Positions 1 through 12,285 of a DNA stretch of 64,000 bases are shown here, piece by piece. Origin of the DNA: Cercis canadensis (Eukaryota > Streptophyta > Magnoliopsida > Fabales > Fabaceae). The stretch's first letter is position 1, and every line of letters starts with the position of its first letter. The stretch is from positions 1,729,397 to 1,793,396 of the forward strand of contig QAOA01001066.1 of assembly GCA_003255065.1 (NCBI GenBank). The letters are read 5' to 3'. The notes beneath the pieces are model-generated. The model was not told the DNA's origin. It saw only the letters and a list, made by a program, of their open reading frames with translations, and ran no database searches. The position numbers and the translations under genes are program-made.

Positions 1-82
1 AAAAAAAAAAAAAAAAAAAGCAGCTGACTAATCGAATGACTTCGAAATTTCCATTCACTTCACTTGAATGTACATGAATTAC

Positions 83-719
83 CTGGGCAGACTGTGACAG
101 GAGCCTGGACCATGGCGTCGAAGTCTCAAAACTTGGATTTTGCTTCTGATATATACTCCACGAAGAGAACGAACGAGGGGGCTTATCAACCACCAAAGTC
201 GGCGAAGACCCTTAAAAAGCAAGACAAAAGAAAAGTTAGAAATCAAATGATAAATTGAAAATTAAATTAAATTTGCTAACTGGAAAGCATGTACCATCTG
301 CGATCGGCGCCGCCACAGCCACAGCTGGCGCAGCATCGCCCTTGCCAGAACTCAGACCATCACCAGCACCCGCTCCAGCGATCTGAGCATCGCCGGACCC
401 ACATTCTCCAGGATCAGCCGCCGGCTCGGGAGTACAGAGTTCTTTAGAATTCTCCGCTGCCGGCATCGATTTCTCCGACGCAACAACATTATCGACCTGA
501 AAATCCTAACAAATCTCAAACCCAAATACCAGAAGGCCTTAAAAATATATGGCTTTGACGGTTGAATTTTCTGGAACAAGCTGAAAACTGAACCATTCGG
601 AGTTATAATTGATTGAATAAAACCTTTTGACGCTTTGGTGACGGAGGTTTATCTTCCGAAGAAGAAGATCTTTTGGTATTGTTGCCAGAGAGAGATCCAC
701 TACGTCTCGTTGAAACCAT
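83..719 (-). CDS. FHA/AAA-type ATPase, N-terminal exons (partial, runs off left edge)
   Basis: Three coding exons can be joined on the minus strand: 719-624 (32 codons, starting MVSTRRSGSLSG), 496-295 and 210-83. Each junction has GT-AG signals and compatible phase. The product begins with a basic, Ser-rich stretch (KRSSSSEDKPPSPKRQK), then an Ala/Glu/Gly-rich low-complexity segment, then SFSSWSIYQKQNPSFE and TPWSRLLSQSAQ. This is the leader I recognise from plant ATPases with an FHA domain followed by a C-terminal AAA module (the Arabidopsis At4g02480/At1g02890 group). The FHA and AAA domains themselves would lie left of position 83 and are not in the window, so activity cannot be judged. 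The basic N-terminus would suit a nuclear or membrane-associated protein, but that is inference. The start at 719 is the first ATG and is preceded by a non-coding 5' leader. The frame is open throughout the three exons. Confidence 0.8.
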
Positions 720-1768
720 GCTTTCTCTCTTCTGGTTCTTCTGGTTTCTCCTCCCTATTTCAATGAAGAGAGGGATGGGGATATGAAATGATTTTACGAA
801 CTTTTGTTGAATATCATTCTTTATTTTTTATATTTCTTTTATTCGTTTGGTGGTACCTTTGATTGGCTTGATAAAGGCCACAGCACAGACACACCAGGCG
901 TAAATTAGTATTCCGGTCTGATTCAGAAATTTGGTGGCGTAAGTTAGTGAGTCCCGCTTGTCATCGTTATTTTACGCATGATGTCTGGGGTTGCTTTACA
1001 CTTTTTAAGATAGGTGTGTTCTTCTATTCATGAAATAGTATTTTATAGTTAGTCACGAAAATGGACTAAAATGGAGTTTCGCGCGGTTAAAATTTTTTAG
1101 TTGATTTGGAAAGTAGTCAATTTAACTGCTTGTCTTCGCCTTGGCCTAAACATAGGGGGGAAAAAAAAAAAAATGTTCTAAATTATGTTTTTTTTTTGGT
1201 ATTGGAAAGCATGTGTCATGAAATAAGCAAAATATACCTTGGCATCATGTTGTTATTTTATTTACATATTTGAATATAATAATAATATACTAAACAAAAT
1301 ATATGATAATCACCTATATGATTGGCAAAAAAAANAAAAAAAAAAAAAAAAAAAAATACATATATGAACATGATAAGTTGATAGCGCCAAAAAGAAGTAT
1401 CAATAGATATTTTAATCATTTTATCTATGTACCAAACAATTTCTTGAAAAATGCTTGTAGAGTTTTTTTTTAGTCTTTTATCTCAAATATTATATTTTTG
1501 TTCACTACAAAATAATTGGATAATTTATCCTTTCTTAAAATTTTATCCAACATGTTTTCAATAATATTTGAGTCTGATATCTTTATTATAAAATATAAAA
1601 TACTCAACTACTAAGATATCTCCTAAAATAAATAAATTATCTAAAACAATTATTTTTTTTATGTGAACTAATTTTTTTTTTTGTTTATACATTAAAGCAT
1701 GTATAAAAATTAAAAAAGCATTTCATTACGAAAAAATATGCCATTTATATGACTATTCCGTTTTTTGG
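720..1768. other. Intergenic, AT-rich; promoter side of the ATPase gene
   Basis: No gene is seen. The part next to 719 is the upstream flank of the minus-strand ATPase gene. The rest is AT-rich. A poly-A run with one N (1327-1356, N at 1335) looks like a low-quality assembly point. Confidence 0.5.
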
Positions 1769-2131
1769 GTAAATTTACAATAATAATACTGTTTAATAAA
1801 ATAATTACGGATTTATGATAGTTTTGAAACAATTTACCGAAATTGGCTAATTTTTTTTGCTAAAAAACGCTGATGCGTTTTATCATAAAAACACTAAACA
1901 AAACTGCGTTTTAAACAGAAAACATAAAAAGCGAAACGCGTTTTGTTAAAGAAAACGCGGAATGGGTTTTTAACTGTGGGGCCGAAAATGGTTTGAAGAA
2001 AACGTTAATTCAATCAGAGTTTCTTGAAGAAAACTCTGTTTCAAACAGAGTTTTCTATAAAAAAAACTCTGATTCAATTAGAGTTTCTTAAAGAAAACTC
2101 TGTTTGAAACATAGTTTTCTCTAAGAAACGC

Positions 2132-2968
2132 GGTTTTCATATGCGTTTTCACTTTGGTTCTGTTAAACGCTGTTGTATTTCTGTAAACCGCTATTCAAAT
2201 TATGTAAAACGTTGACACTATAACACCGCTTAAAACAGTGTTTAGGCCTTGGGATGATTGAATTTAGGGTTAGAGACTAGGGTTTAGGATTTGGAGGTTA
2301 AGGTTAGGAGTTTAGGGTTTGGGTTGAGATTTGAGGTTTAAGGTTCAGAGTTTGGGATTTGGATTTGAGGTTTGGGAGTTAAGTTAAGGAGTTTACTATT
2401 AGTAATTTAGGGTTTGGGGTTTATGGTTTAGGTTTAGGTTTATAGTTTAGGGTTTAGAGTTTGAGGTTGAGATTTAGGGGTTTCGGGTTCAAAATTTGGA
2501 GCCCACTGGGTATTAGGTTTAGGGTTAAGGTTATGAGTTTAAGGTTTGANGGTTTTCATATGCGTTTTCACTTTGGTTCTGTTAAACGCTGTTGTATTTC
2601 TGTAAACCGCTATTCAAATTATGTAAAACGCTGACACTATAACACCGCTTAAAACAGTGTTTAGGCCTTGGGATGATTGAATTTAGGGTTAGAGACTAGG
2701 GTTTAGGATTTGGAGGTTAAGGTTAGGAGTTTAGGGTTTGGGTTGAGATTTGAGGTTTAAGGTTCAGAGTTTGGGATTTGGATTTGAGGTTTGGGAGTTA
2801 AGTTAAGGAGTTTACTATTAGTAATTTAGGGTTTGGGGTTTATGGTTTAGGTTTAGGTTTGTAGTTTAGGGTTTAGAGTTTGAGGTTGAGATTTAGGGGT
2901 TTCGGGTTCAAAATTTGGAGCCCACTGGGTATTAGGTTTAGGGTTAAGGTTATGAGTTTAAGGTTTGA
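2132..2968. repeat. Near-identical 418-base tandem copies around a single N (probable assembly artefact)
   Basis: 2132-2549 and 2551-2968 are the same 418 bases, separated only by N at 2550. I noticed only a few differences (for example ACGTTGACAC versus ACGCTGACAC). This is the pattern left when overlapping contig ends are abutted rather than merged. Confidence 0.8.
2250..2549 (+). repeat. Degenerate TTTAGGG-like repeats in the left arm
   Basis: A run of variants of TTTAGGG/TTAGGTTT (for example TTTAGGGTTTGGGTTGAG) is present here. It recurs at 2668-2968 after the N, and in inverted form (CCTAAACCC type) at about 3580-3890 in the right arm. The units are too irregular for a true telomere array. 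Confidence 0.75.
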
Positions 2969-4282
2969 TAGAACCTGCAATGTCCCTTGCTAACCGTTGC
3001 TACTCACTTGCTATACACAACATGACAACATAAGATCTGAACCATCCAAGTATTAATCATCCTTTCTAACATGTAATTTCCGAGAAGACCGCGGGAGTTG
3101 TAACCCAAAATTTGATGTTGCTTTACAATGGAGGGTTATGGCAAGAGTAGCAGTAATAAAAATAAATATTTCATCCCATTTATGCTTCAATTCAAACTAA
3201 AGGGTGTTCAATTTTAATGTCATCTCTGGTATGTGAGCATACAACAATGAGTCTAAAGTCATTGGTGTGAAAGTTGATCTCAATGATGTTTTAGTAACTG
3301 TCAACTAAGGTTAGTTATCCCGGCACCGGGCTTGGGCGTTGCATCTAATTACTTACATTCTAAATGTAAGTTATTTAGAGAATGACATACGTCCACACCA
3401 AATATTCTTGGGATCAACTTTCACACCAATGACTTTTAACTAATTTTTGTATGCAAATATATTTAAATGTAAGTAAAACATCAAGGATGAAATCTAAAAT
3501 GAGAAATATATTTGCATACAAAAATTAGTTAAATTAGCAAGTGAGTAGCAACGGTTAGCAAGAGACATTGCAAGTTTCATCAAACCCTAAACTCATAACC
3601 CTAACCTCAAACCTAATACTCAGTGGGCTCCAAATTTTGAACTCAAAACCCTTAAATCTCAACCTCAAACTCCAAACCCAAAACCCCCAAACTCCAAACC
3701 TAAGCCCTAAACCTAAATCCTAAATCCTAAATTGCTAATCGTAAACTCCTAAACTTAACTCTCAAACCTCAACCCCTAACCCCAAACTCTGAACCCTAAA
3801 TCCCAAATCTCAACTCTAAACCCTAAATTCCTAACCCTAACTCCTAAATTCTAAACCCTAACCTCTAACCCTAAACTCGATCATCCCAAGGCCCAAACAC
3901 TGTTTTAAGCGGTGCTACAGTGTCAACATTTTACGGAAATACAAAACACATATGAAAATAGCGTTTCTTAGAGAAAACTTTGTTTCAAACAGAGTTTTCT
4001 TCAAGAAACTCTGATTGAATTAGCGTTTTCTTCAAACCATTTTCGGCCTCACAGTTAAAAACCTATTTCACGTTTTTTGTAATATGAAACCGCGTTTTCT
4101 TTAACAAAACACGTTTCGCTTTTTATGTTTTTTGTTTAAAACGCAGTTTTGTTTAGCGTTTTTATGATAAAACGCATCAGCGTTTTTTAGCCAAAAAAAA
4201 CTAACCTATTTCGGTAAATTGTTTCAAAATTATCCTAAATCCGTAATTATTTTATTAAATAGTATTATTACTGTAAATTTGC

Positions 4283-5480
4283 GCATTTTTGGGCGCTCCG
4301 TGGAATGGTCAATGAGTTTGGTGTATTTAGCTTTATATTTAATAAAGTATAAACCCTTAAAAGCAATTCCAATAAATAAAATAAAATTTTCTCATGCGTC
4401 CAATTATTAACATAACATATATGGATTGGATGTTTTAAAAATAATTGACTATCAATGATAGTAAATATATTGCAATATAAAGTTGTAGCCTCGTACCAAT
4501 TTAATTAAAAAAAAAAGGGTTTAATATCCCTTCCTTTGTCATAGGAATTAAGGAGTTCATGTGGTTTTATTTTTGTCATATATTAATTTATTCTTTTTTA
4601 GTGTATTGTGCTTCTATGTAACAAAAAAAAAATTATAACAATTTCTATGAGATTTTAAATTTTAACTTAGTTCTTAAGATAATACCTTAATAGTTAAGCA
4701 TTGAGTGTTCTATATAGAGGTTTTGTGTTTAAATCCTATTAGGACTAAGTGGGGTGAAATTTTAAGAAATGATAGGCTATCTTCTCTTATGTAGAGGCAA
4801 TGGAAAAAAATATTTTAATAAATAGTACAATTTACAAATATGACATTAGATAGCATATCGTATTAAACATGGTTAGTAAAAACTAAATATGTCTACAGTA
4901 GAATAAAGTTAATTAATACATATTGAGGGTTATTTATATATGGAATTATTGTTGTTATTATTTTGGTTATAAAGAAATACAATGCACTGAAAAATGGGAG
5001 AGGGTTATATGTAAGAAAATAATTTTTGACATTAGCTCTATAATTTCTATAGTTAGAGAATGTGCTATAAAACTCACAAGTAATTGGCATTATTATTATG
5101 TAAAAATTTTATAAATGAATTTCTTACATTTTTTAGCAAAAATTAAATGTCTCAATTGCCATTCACGATATTACTAAAAAAAAAAAATCACCATTCTAAT
5201 ACAAGAGAGAAATATACAAGTGTATTTGACTATGAAGTGTGAACATAACATTGACACGAGAACTAACAACAAATAAACCAAATATTGTTTTTTTAAAAAA
5301 GAACAAATATGCGCACTTCTATAATTCATTTTCCCCATATTTTTTTATGGAAACAAATATTAAAATATGTTTTAAAATTTGGGCTACAAAGACAAGCCAT
5401 CGTCGAAGTTTTAAGGTCCGGATCTGGTCCATATGTTGCTGCGCAGTGCCCATTCTAACTCAGATCAGTAGAAAATCTAT
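4283..5480. other. AT-rich intergenic DNA
   Basis: No supported gene. A short stretch at about 4690-4740 (GTTTTGTGTTTAAATCC) resembles the B-box region of a tRNA-derived SINE, but is too degraded to annotate firmly. Confidence 0.4.
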
Positions 5481-5483
5481 GGG

Positions 5484-5680
5484 CTTGTTTGAAATCTATT
5501 TTTAAAAACTTTTTTCTGTTTTTTAATTTTATAAAACAAAAAAACTTGATTGGTAAGCTGTTTTTGTTTACCTATTTTAAAAATTTGTTCTGAAAATCTT
5601 GTTTTAAAAACAAGAAAACCGAAACAAGTCTAGCTTGTTTTTGTTCTGAAAATAGATGAATGACCGGAGAACAACCTGTT
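5484..5680. repeat. Short dispersed repeat with GGGCTTGTTTGAAA end
   Basis: This begins GGGCTTGTTTGAAATCTATT and is rich in TTTTTAAAAAC/GTTTTTAAAACA motifs. A related segment with the opposite end (TTTCAAATAGGCCC) lies at 10070-10281. Such ends are common in plant hAT-like MITEs. Exact boundaries and target duplication were not found. Confidence 0.35.
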
Positions 5681-5689
5681 TTCATTAAT

Positions 5690-6280
5690 GGCACATCCGT
5701 AATTATAGAGCTGCCTTGCCTTTGTTTCTCTTTGTGGATCTTCTTCTCATTTCTTCGTGAAACCAGAAAAGCTTAAAGGGCTTTTCTTCTCATTCTCCAA
5801 GCTTTTTCCCTGATCACTGTGGTACCCAAAACCTCTCTATTTTGCTCCCTTTTCTTTCTCCGTCAAAATTTCCCTCTTCTTCTTCTTCACAATATCGCCA
5901 TCTGTTTCTCTTGCTGTTTCCGTGGGCTCAATTTTCCTGGGATTTGTGGTTCTAGGTTGCAATCTTTAATGGAAGTAATTGAATGAATTGTGGATAGCAA
6001 AGACGCTTTGCGTTCGCGCCTCTCATGCTAAAGAGTTCCTTTTTCTGTTTCTGGGTGATGGTTGTTAAATTGTAACTGGTTTTGTTTTCCCATTTTCCCC
6101 AAAACGTGAAATCCCTAAGCGGCAAAGTGATGAGCTGCCGAGGCTCCTCAAATTACTTAAAGTTTAAGGTCGGTTCCTAAGTTATTTGCAGCAAAGGGCA
6201 GCCCTAAGTCGAACCTAAGGATTGTTCTATTTGGTGAATCATATGGAGAAGCATATAAACAGGGGGGTTGTGTTTGTTTC
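5690..6280 (+). other. Leader-like, pyrimidine-rich sequence (possible 5' UTR of a lost or non-coding gene)
   Basis: CT-rich tracts (TTCTTCTTCTTC, TCTCTTTGTGG) resemble plant 5' UTRs. No ORF of substance follows. The sequence may belong to the transcription unit that ends in the WD40-type exon near 9.4 kb, but no joining exons could be recognised. Confidence 0.25.
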
Positions 6281-7557
6281 TGTGATTAACAAAAATTAAT
6301 TGAAAGTGGTAGAGTTTAAGAGAAAGCAACCAATCCAAGTCTTAACTAATTCTGATTTTGATTCATCCTTGATTTCCAAGGATCCATTTAATTATTAATC
6401 ATGTTCTTGGCCTTTAAAACATATCAAGAAGCCTCTCAATGTTCTATGGATGTCTACTGGTTAAGCAACCAGAATTCGGTTCAACAAGGGACTAAATGAA
6501 TTAAGCAAACATTCAAGTCCAGTTTAACCTAAGTCCTGAATCCAGCCAAGGTAATTAATCCGTCCAAGCTTAGAACCATTAATTAACCATACAATCCTCT
6601 TTTATCACATGCAAACAGAATATGAACACATGAATAATCCAATCCGAATTAAGCAATTCAAACAGAATATTTCAGAGGATTGAAAGAACTTGATTAACAA
6701 CTAAAATGAAGAACAACAACACATAATCTCAAAATCAATAATCAGAATAGCCAAAACCTGAATTGATATGATGGATTAGCCCTCCATGAACAAGAAGAGC
6801 TGAGTTCTTACAAAAATATCTAAGAGAAAACTTAAGAACTAAGGAAAGCTAGAAAGCTGTTTAAAATATCTAATTCCTTGATTCTGAATTTCGGCTGCCC
6901 CCTCTTGCTGATATAGACCTCCAATTTTACATGCACACCCAAATTGCCCTTAGGGCACACTTGTTCCCATGGGCCTTAGCTTCAATTGGGCTTTGGTTTG
7001 GGCCCATTTGGACTTGTCATGAGGAAGTTAGGCCCATTTAAGTGGCAAAAGGTGTCTGGAACCGTCAGCTAACTTGCACAGCAAATAAGACCATCTTCAA
7101 CATAAAATATGGTGAACTGGTCTTCATATCAATTGAAGCTCTGTCTGTTAGCTTTCCAATGATACCAGTTTCAGATCCATATGACATCCACAACTCAAGT
7201 TATGACCCAAATACTGCATGTAGGTCAGGATCCTGCGATAGCATGTCTTCTCTGGCTTCTAGGCTGCATATGACCTTCTGAACGTCCGAATTAGCTTTTG
7301 AGCCCTGAAAGAAAGTTGTAGACAATTCTCTCAGCTTTTCAACAATGTATGACTCAAAATTTTTAGACATCCAGAACTCAAGATATGCACGAAACACAGA
7401 GACAGCATATAATGCCCAGTATTGCTGGAAATTGCAATTAAGCATAAATGGATCCAAAGTCATGAAATGAGGTCTAAGTCTATGCAATTCAGCCCAAAAG
7501 AGGTTTAAAATACTAAGTATGAGGAATAACTATTGTATAAAAAGTGTGTTCATCACA
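6281..7557. repeat. Possible solo LTR / repeat insertion
   Basis: The segment runs from TGTGATTAAC to TTCATCACA, so it has TG...CA ends with a short terminal inverted match (TGTGAT/ATCACA). It contains no convincing coding sequence. Immediate flanks (GTTTC versus AAGCT) are not a matching duplication, so the boundaries and identity are uncertain. Confidence 0.3.
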
Positions 7558-8867
7558 AAGCTCCATTTCTGATTCTTGCTTTTCTGCTGGTTTCCTTCTC
7601 TGAAGCGGTAAGTTGTTTTTGTTTACCTATTTGAAGGCTTCTGATTGAGGTGAGAGGCTTTATACTTTGTTGGAATTGGACATTTATGGTGCCCGATTGA
7701 GTGGTCCCCAACTTTTGTGAGGTGTGGATGCTGTGAGCTTGCAGTTTCATTATGGTTTTATCCAACCAAAATAGTCTGGATGCCGTTGATTGGGAATGCT
7801 ATTTGGAACATGGTGTGATTCATTGAAGTAGCTAGAGCAATACATCTTCCCACTTTAATCTTATTCTTATTTTGAACTTCTAATTTATAGTTATGCAAAA
7901 AATAAAGTTCCAATACTTTTTTGTCTACGCTTATTTTAGGCGTTTGGTTTCAATGGTTGTTCTTTGGTATTCTTGCAGATATTCTATCTAGTTGGATTTA
8001 CCTTGTTTTGCTTAGAGGCTCTTCTAAGCTTGTGGGTTCTTCAGGTGAGGAGCAAAACATTTGCTTTGATTTACACTCTTCTTTATATTGCTTCTCTGCA
8101 ATGGGACAAATGATAATTGTGGTACTTTCTTCCTCTGGCTGATTTCTGAAAAAGTAAATACTTTGTTCTGGTTTTAGTTTGGTTGATAAATGGTAACAAA
8201 GATATGAACATGGACCAGTGTGTTGAGAAAATTGGGTAGATAATTGCTTAAACTTAAATATTTTCAGCATGCTTTGAACTTGGAATTAGCCCTGGATGTT
8301 GTGGTTATATATGGAATGACGAATGTCTAGTTTCAATTATTGTGCCTTTGTTTTGTTGCCTATATGGTTGAGATTCGTGGTGGGAAGCACTTGATTATCT
8401 TTGGTTATTTCTTGAATATTTGTGAAGATGCCCTTGACTTTGATTACAACATGGATTTGCCTTATTGACTTTGATTACAACACTGATCAACACCCATTTA
8501 TTTTCATTCTAGGAAAATTTTTGATTCAGCAATTCCATGAGCTTTCTAGTTTCATCAAAATTGTATTTGACTTGTACTCTGTAGCCTACAGCACTTGATA
8601 TAGCCCCTTTATGTTTGTAAACGTAGACACAGAAGCACACACATCATATATCTAAATGTTGGGTCTCTTTACCAGAGTCATAGTGTTATCAATTTCCTAA
8701 CCTCCATCTTTTTTGTGTCATTTTTCATTCTTTCTATCAGTAACCATATAGGTTTGCAGAAATTAATGAATTAATTGAGTCCTGTTGTAATTTGGTGATT
8801 GTGTCCTTTTTCTTCATCATCCATTGTTTACTGTTTGTTCACAGCATTTGAAAGCCCTTTGATGTGT

Positions 8868-8869
<2 letters not shown>

Positions 8870-8903
<34 letters not shown>
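8870..8903. repeat. (CATA)n/(TA)n microsatellite
   Basis: CATACATACA followed by a TATATA run. It is a simple repeat. Confidence 0.9.
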
Positions 8904-8904
<1 letters not shown>

Positions 8905-9344
8905 CTATACTTTGGCTTGAAATATTGGGTGTTTGTGTGTGTGTATATATATGTCCATTTTCCCTCCTTTGTGGAAAGATATAACTTACCTAATTTCCAT
9001 GAAGGAAGAATAGTACCATTAATCTACAAGTCTACTAGGTGTCCAATTTCCATGAAGGAAGAATAGATTACTATGCCTGCACTATATTGAAGTTGTCCAG
9101 AGTATAATAGATATGTGCTAAAAGTATTAAAATTTAAGTTGAAGATTGATTTTCTTTCATGAATAAGCTCAATGATCTAAACAATATTTGGCCTTTTAAA
9201 TTTGTTTGGCTATGTCTATTGCAATTCTTTTCTGTTCTTGTAATCTTTTGTGCTTAAGCTAATTCCTTCCAAAACAAAAGTGTGGCTCTGTTCCTGAAGC
9301 AATTCCAAGGAAACTTAATGTTTTTGTTGCTGCTTATTTATTAG

Positions 9345-9421
9345 GAGAAACGGCTATTAGCCTCAGCAAGTGATGAAGGGACTATCAAGGTTTGGGAGCG
9401 GGTATCACCATCACAGCACTG
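9345..9421 (+). pseudogene. Orphan terminal exon of a WD40-repeat protein
   Basis: After an acceptor (TTTATTAG) the frame reads EKRLLASASDEGTIKVWE and then RVSPSQH and a TGA stop. SASDEGTIKVWE is a textbook WD40 blade ending (S-A-S-x-D-x-T-I-K-V-W). I could not find the preceding blades in the upstream 3.5 kb in any frame. This is therefore either the last exon of a gene whose other exons were replaced by repeats, or a duplicated gene fragment. The specific WD40 family was not identified. Confidence 0.45.
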
Positions 9422-10069
9422 ATACAAGTTTTGGACATATGCTGTATCGGTAGCAGAAACAAATTTATAATGGTGAAAACCTGATACTAGACATGCAGCA
9501 TGCTATATGCGGAGGTGGGCTTATAGTTCTTTTATTTTTCCCTTTAGGAATTTTTCAAGAATAAAAAAACAGATATTAATATATTGTGTACCTCACAGAA
9601 GTACCTGTAAATTGTAATTACTGTCAAAACTAAACGGTTTTGGTTTATAAGCTGGTCTTAACTTCCCATTTTTTGCTCAAAAATTGTTTGCATGTTTGTT
9701 TGGATGCAAAAATTATTTACCCGAGTATGAAAAATCAGTAACGTAACTCCATAAGCATGCTCACCTCAACCAGTCCTATAAGCAGATAAGGAATCACAAA
9801 GACTTATGATAGTACGAGGCAGCTTGTTGGAAAAACAAAGACTAACGCACGTAATGCCCACTACTTCCTGATGTGTGGAACGGCTAGTTTTCTACTTATC
9901 TACCAAATATCCATTTCCGATTACTAATGATAACTTCCACCGTTTCCCTTTCACAAAATTCTGAGATTTGTCTTTCTACATTTTCCTAGGGATTTCTCAA
10001 CTTTCCTTGGTTAGCATTTTTTACAAAATTAGTCATCATCAAAATTAAAAAAAAAAAACCTTATTCTCA

Positions 10070-10281
10070 TATCAAATGAGTTTTCTATTTTTTTTGTTTT
10101 TAAAACTTGTTCTTAAAACAATTTTACCAAGCAAGTTTTTTATTTTTTGCTATTTAAAAATTATTTTTAAAACAGTCTATCAAACAGATATTTTTATACT
10201 TTTGTTTTGCAGAACAATTTTTAAATATAGTTTTCAAAAACAATTTTTAAAAACAAAAAAATAAAAATACTTTCAAATAGG
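10070..10281. repeat. MITE-like repeat ending TTTCAAATAGGCCC
   Basis: AT-rich, with TTTTTAAAAACA-type inner motifs and a right end complementary in style to the left end of the segment at 5484. It lies just upstream of the presumed eEF1B transcription start. Confidence 0.35.
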
Positions 10282-10289
10282 CCCTCCTC

Positions 10290-10383
10290 CCTATGTTTTC
10301 GTTTCAATTCCACATCATCTGCCTTAATCGTCAGCTCAGTCTCATAGAGTCAGTTGCACAGGGATCCCCCACCTCCATTCACC
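10290..10383 (+). other. Probable 5' UTR exon of the eEF1B gene
   Basis: A pyrimidine-rich leader (TTCGTTTCAATTCCACATC...) ends in CCATTCACC followed by GTAAGTTT, a strong donor. An acceptor (ATTTGCAG at 12357-12364) sits eight bases before the eEF1B ATG. This predicts a 5' UTR intron of about 2 kb, largely occupied by a repeat. No transcript evidence is available. Confidence 0.5.
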
Positions 10384-11220
10384 GTAAGTTTCACACTTCA
10401 TCCCTTTGCAATCCCACAGTGGAATTTTGTTTTCAAAGTTATCCAAATACATATCTGTTTTCTGCTAATTTATAAAAAAAAGTAAAAAGCAACTTATCTT
10501 TTTTGTTTTTCTTCTACTATTTACGCTAGCATCCCTATCTCACTGGATTTAGACCGTATGTTTGCATAGCTATGTGGATAGGATAGATAGTGCACCGATA
10601 ATTTACATATTATCTTCATTTACTCGCAATGACGGATTTATAAATATTATGTAGTGGAGGCAACATATATATATACACGTATAGAAAACTAATATATTTT
10701 TATTTTAAATAAAATTTACCTCAAACAATGCATAATATTTGTTAGTGTGCCAAATAAGAAATCTTATTTATTTATACTTACTCACATTTTTAATGGACGG
10801 TAGTGATTGTTTTAAATGAAAGGTAAAAATTAGTTCAAATGGACAGTAGAAATTAAGCTTTAATCTAATTTCTTTCAAAATATCTAAGAAATATATTATT
10901 CATTTTCCTTTAAATTTATAAGATTCATGTAATGTTTAAACTTAATTATAACTTTAATCTTTTTATTTTGTCTGAATGAATAATTTAGTCTCTTCATTTT
11001 AATTTTGAACAATTTAATCATTCTATTTATCAAAATGTTATAATTTTATCCTCTACCCTAACTATCCTCTTGTTGTGGTATTGAAAAATATTTGCTTACA
11101 ATTAATCATTACTTTTTCAGTCAATTAAACTAAATCTATATAAAATTACAATTAAATGAAATAGGGACAAAAGAAAGAAATAAAAAGGTAGCTTAGCAGA
11201 GTAGAACAATATAGAAAGTA

Positions 11221-11911
11221 TGGCTATTTAAAACCCAAACCAACCTAACCAAACCAATTGATTGATTTGGTTTAAATTTTTATATGGGTTGAATTTTTTT
11301 AGTAAATATTGGGTTAAGTTGGGTTTGGGTTAACAAAAATAATAAACTAATTTAACCAAACTCAACCCAACTATTTATTATTCTTATTTTTTAAATAAAT
11401 ATATTATATAATATATGAAATGTATCAGTATCACCATAAAATTAAACTTTGAAACATGAATCATTTTTAATTGTGACTTTTTTTATTTTAGTTAATCTTA
11501 ATAAATTTCTTTTGTAAAACTCTTAGATATTTTACAAACTTTAACAAAATACAGTACCTCTCTTATAACAAAAAATTGTGGATAATTAGTTTCCTCTTAA
11601 ACATTTTTTAATGTTATTGTAGTTGAGATTTTCGTTGTCATATATATTTTTTATTTCTTTTAAAAGTATAAACTTATCTATATTTATTTTTTAAATTTTT
11701 GTAATATTTTAATTTTTTTTTACATAACTTTGTCTTAAACCGAGAAACTAACTCAACTCAAATTGACTTTTCATGCTTTGATTTAGTCAAGTCATAAAGT
11801 CTTATGATTTGGATTGGTTTGAATTATAAAGTTTAAAAAAAAAATTTGAGTTGGATTTGGTTTGAGTCTATACCCAAACCAACCCAAGCCCAGCCCATGA
11901 ACATCCCTAAC
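11221..11911. mobile_element. Nested hAT-like MITE within repeat copy A
   Basis: The segment is rich in AACCCAAACCAACC motifs and ends CATGAACATCCCTAA, a right end typical of hAT-type MITEs. It is flanked by AGAAAGTA (11213-11220) and AGAAAGTG (11912-11919), an 8-base duplication with one mismatch, the length expected for hAT. Copy B of the host repeat lacks it, which supports the boundaries. The two termini pair poorly. Confidence 0.6.
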
Positions 11912-12285
11912 AGAAAGTGAACGGAAAGTGCGAGAGAACGAGAACAATAGAGAGAAAGAATCTAGGGTAGAGTGAAAGAGTATATGGAGACAGAGCTAAA
12001 GCAAGAGCAATAGAAATAGAGACCGCCGCTAAGCAGGGAGAAAGGAAGCAGATCGAGAAAAAGAAATTGAAATTTCAGATTTGGTGTTTGGGTAATCCTT
12101 GGTCTCCTTACTTCTGGGTAATCCTCTGTCTCCTTTATGAATCTGTGCTAAGGAAAAAAAAAAATCTGTCCGAAGTATGCTTTTATTTCATGCCCCAGTG
12201 GTATCTGAGGAAAGCTTGGATGCTATGGCGTTGGTGGGGCAACTTTGTTAAATGATATATATAACCATTGAAAATTATTTCATGT

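Larger units (their letters stand above)
1769..4282. mobile_element. Foldback / Mutator-like element with long inverted arms and telomere-like repeats
   Basis: The left end (GTAAATTTACAATAATAATA...) is matched, as reverse complement, by the right end (GCAAATTTACAGTAATAATA...). The match continues inward for many hundred bases: the AAAACGC-rich block, the AGAGTTTTCTTCAAGAAACT block, the telomere-like block, and the AGCAACGGTTAGCAAG block near 2990 and 3550. Smaller hairpins fill the centre (around 3256/3410 and 3440/3535). Flanks show an imperfect roughly 9-base duplication (GTTTTTTGG left, CATTTTTGG right), which suits a Mutator-type element. No transposase ORF is visible, so it is non-autonomous. 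The left arm is artificially longer because of the duplication around the N at 2550. Confidence 0.75.

Noticed and set aside
2250..2968. True interstitial telomere
   Set aside because: Units are irregular variants of TTTAGGG confined to the inverted arms of an element, and mirrored in the right arm. This is not a telomere array.
7200..7487. 95-codon minus-strand ORF
   Set aside because: Lies in repeat-like sequence (6281-7557), has no recognisable domain, and is not supported by splice signals.
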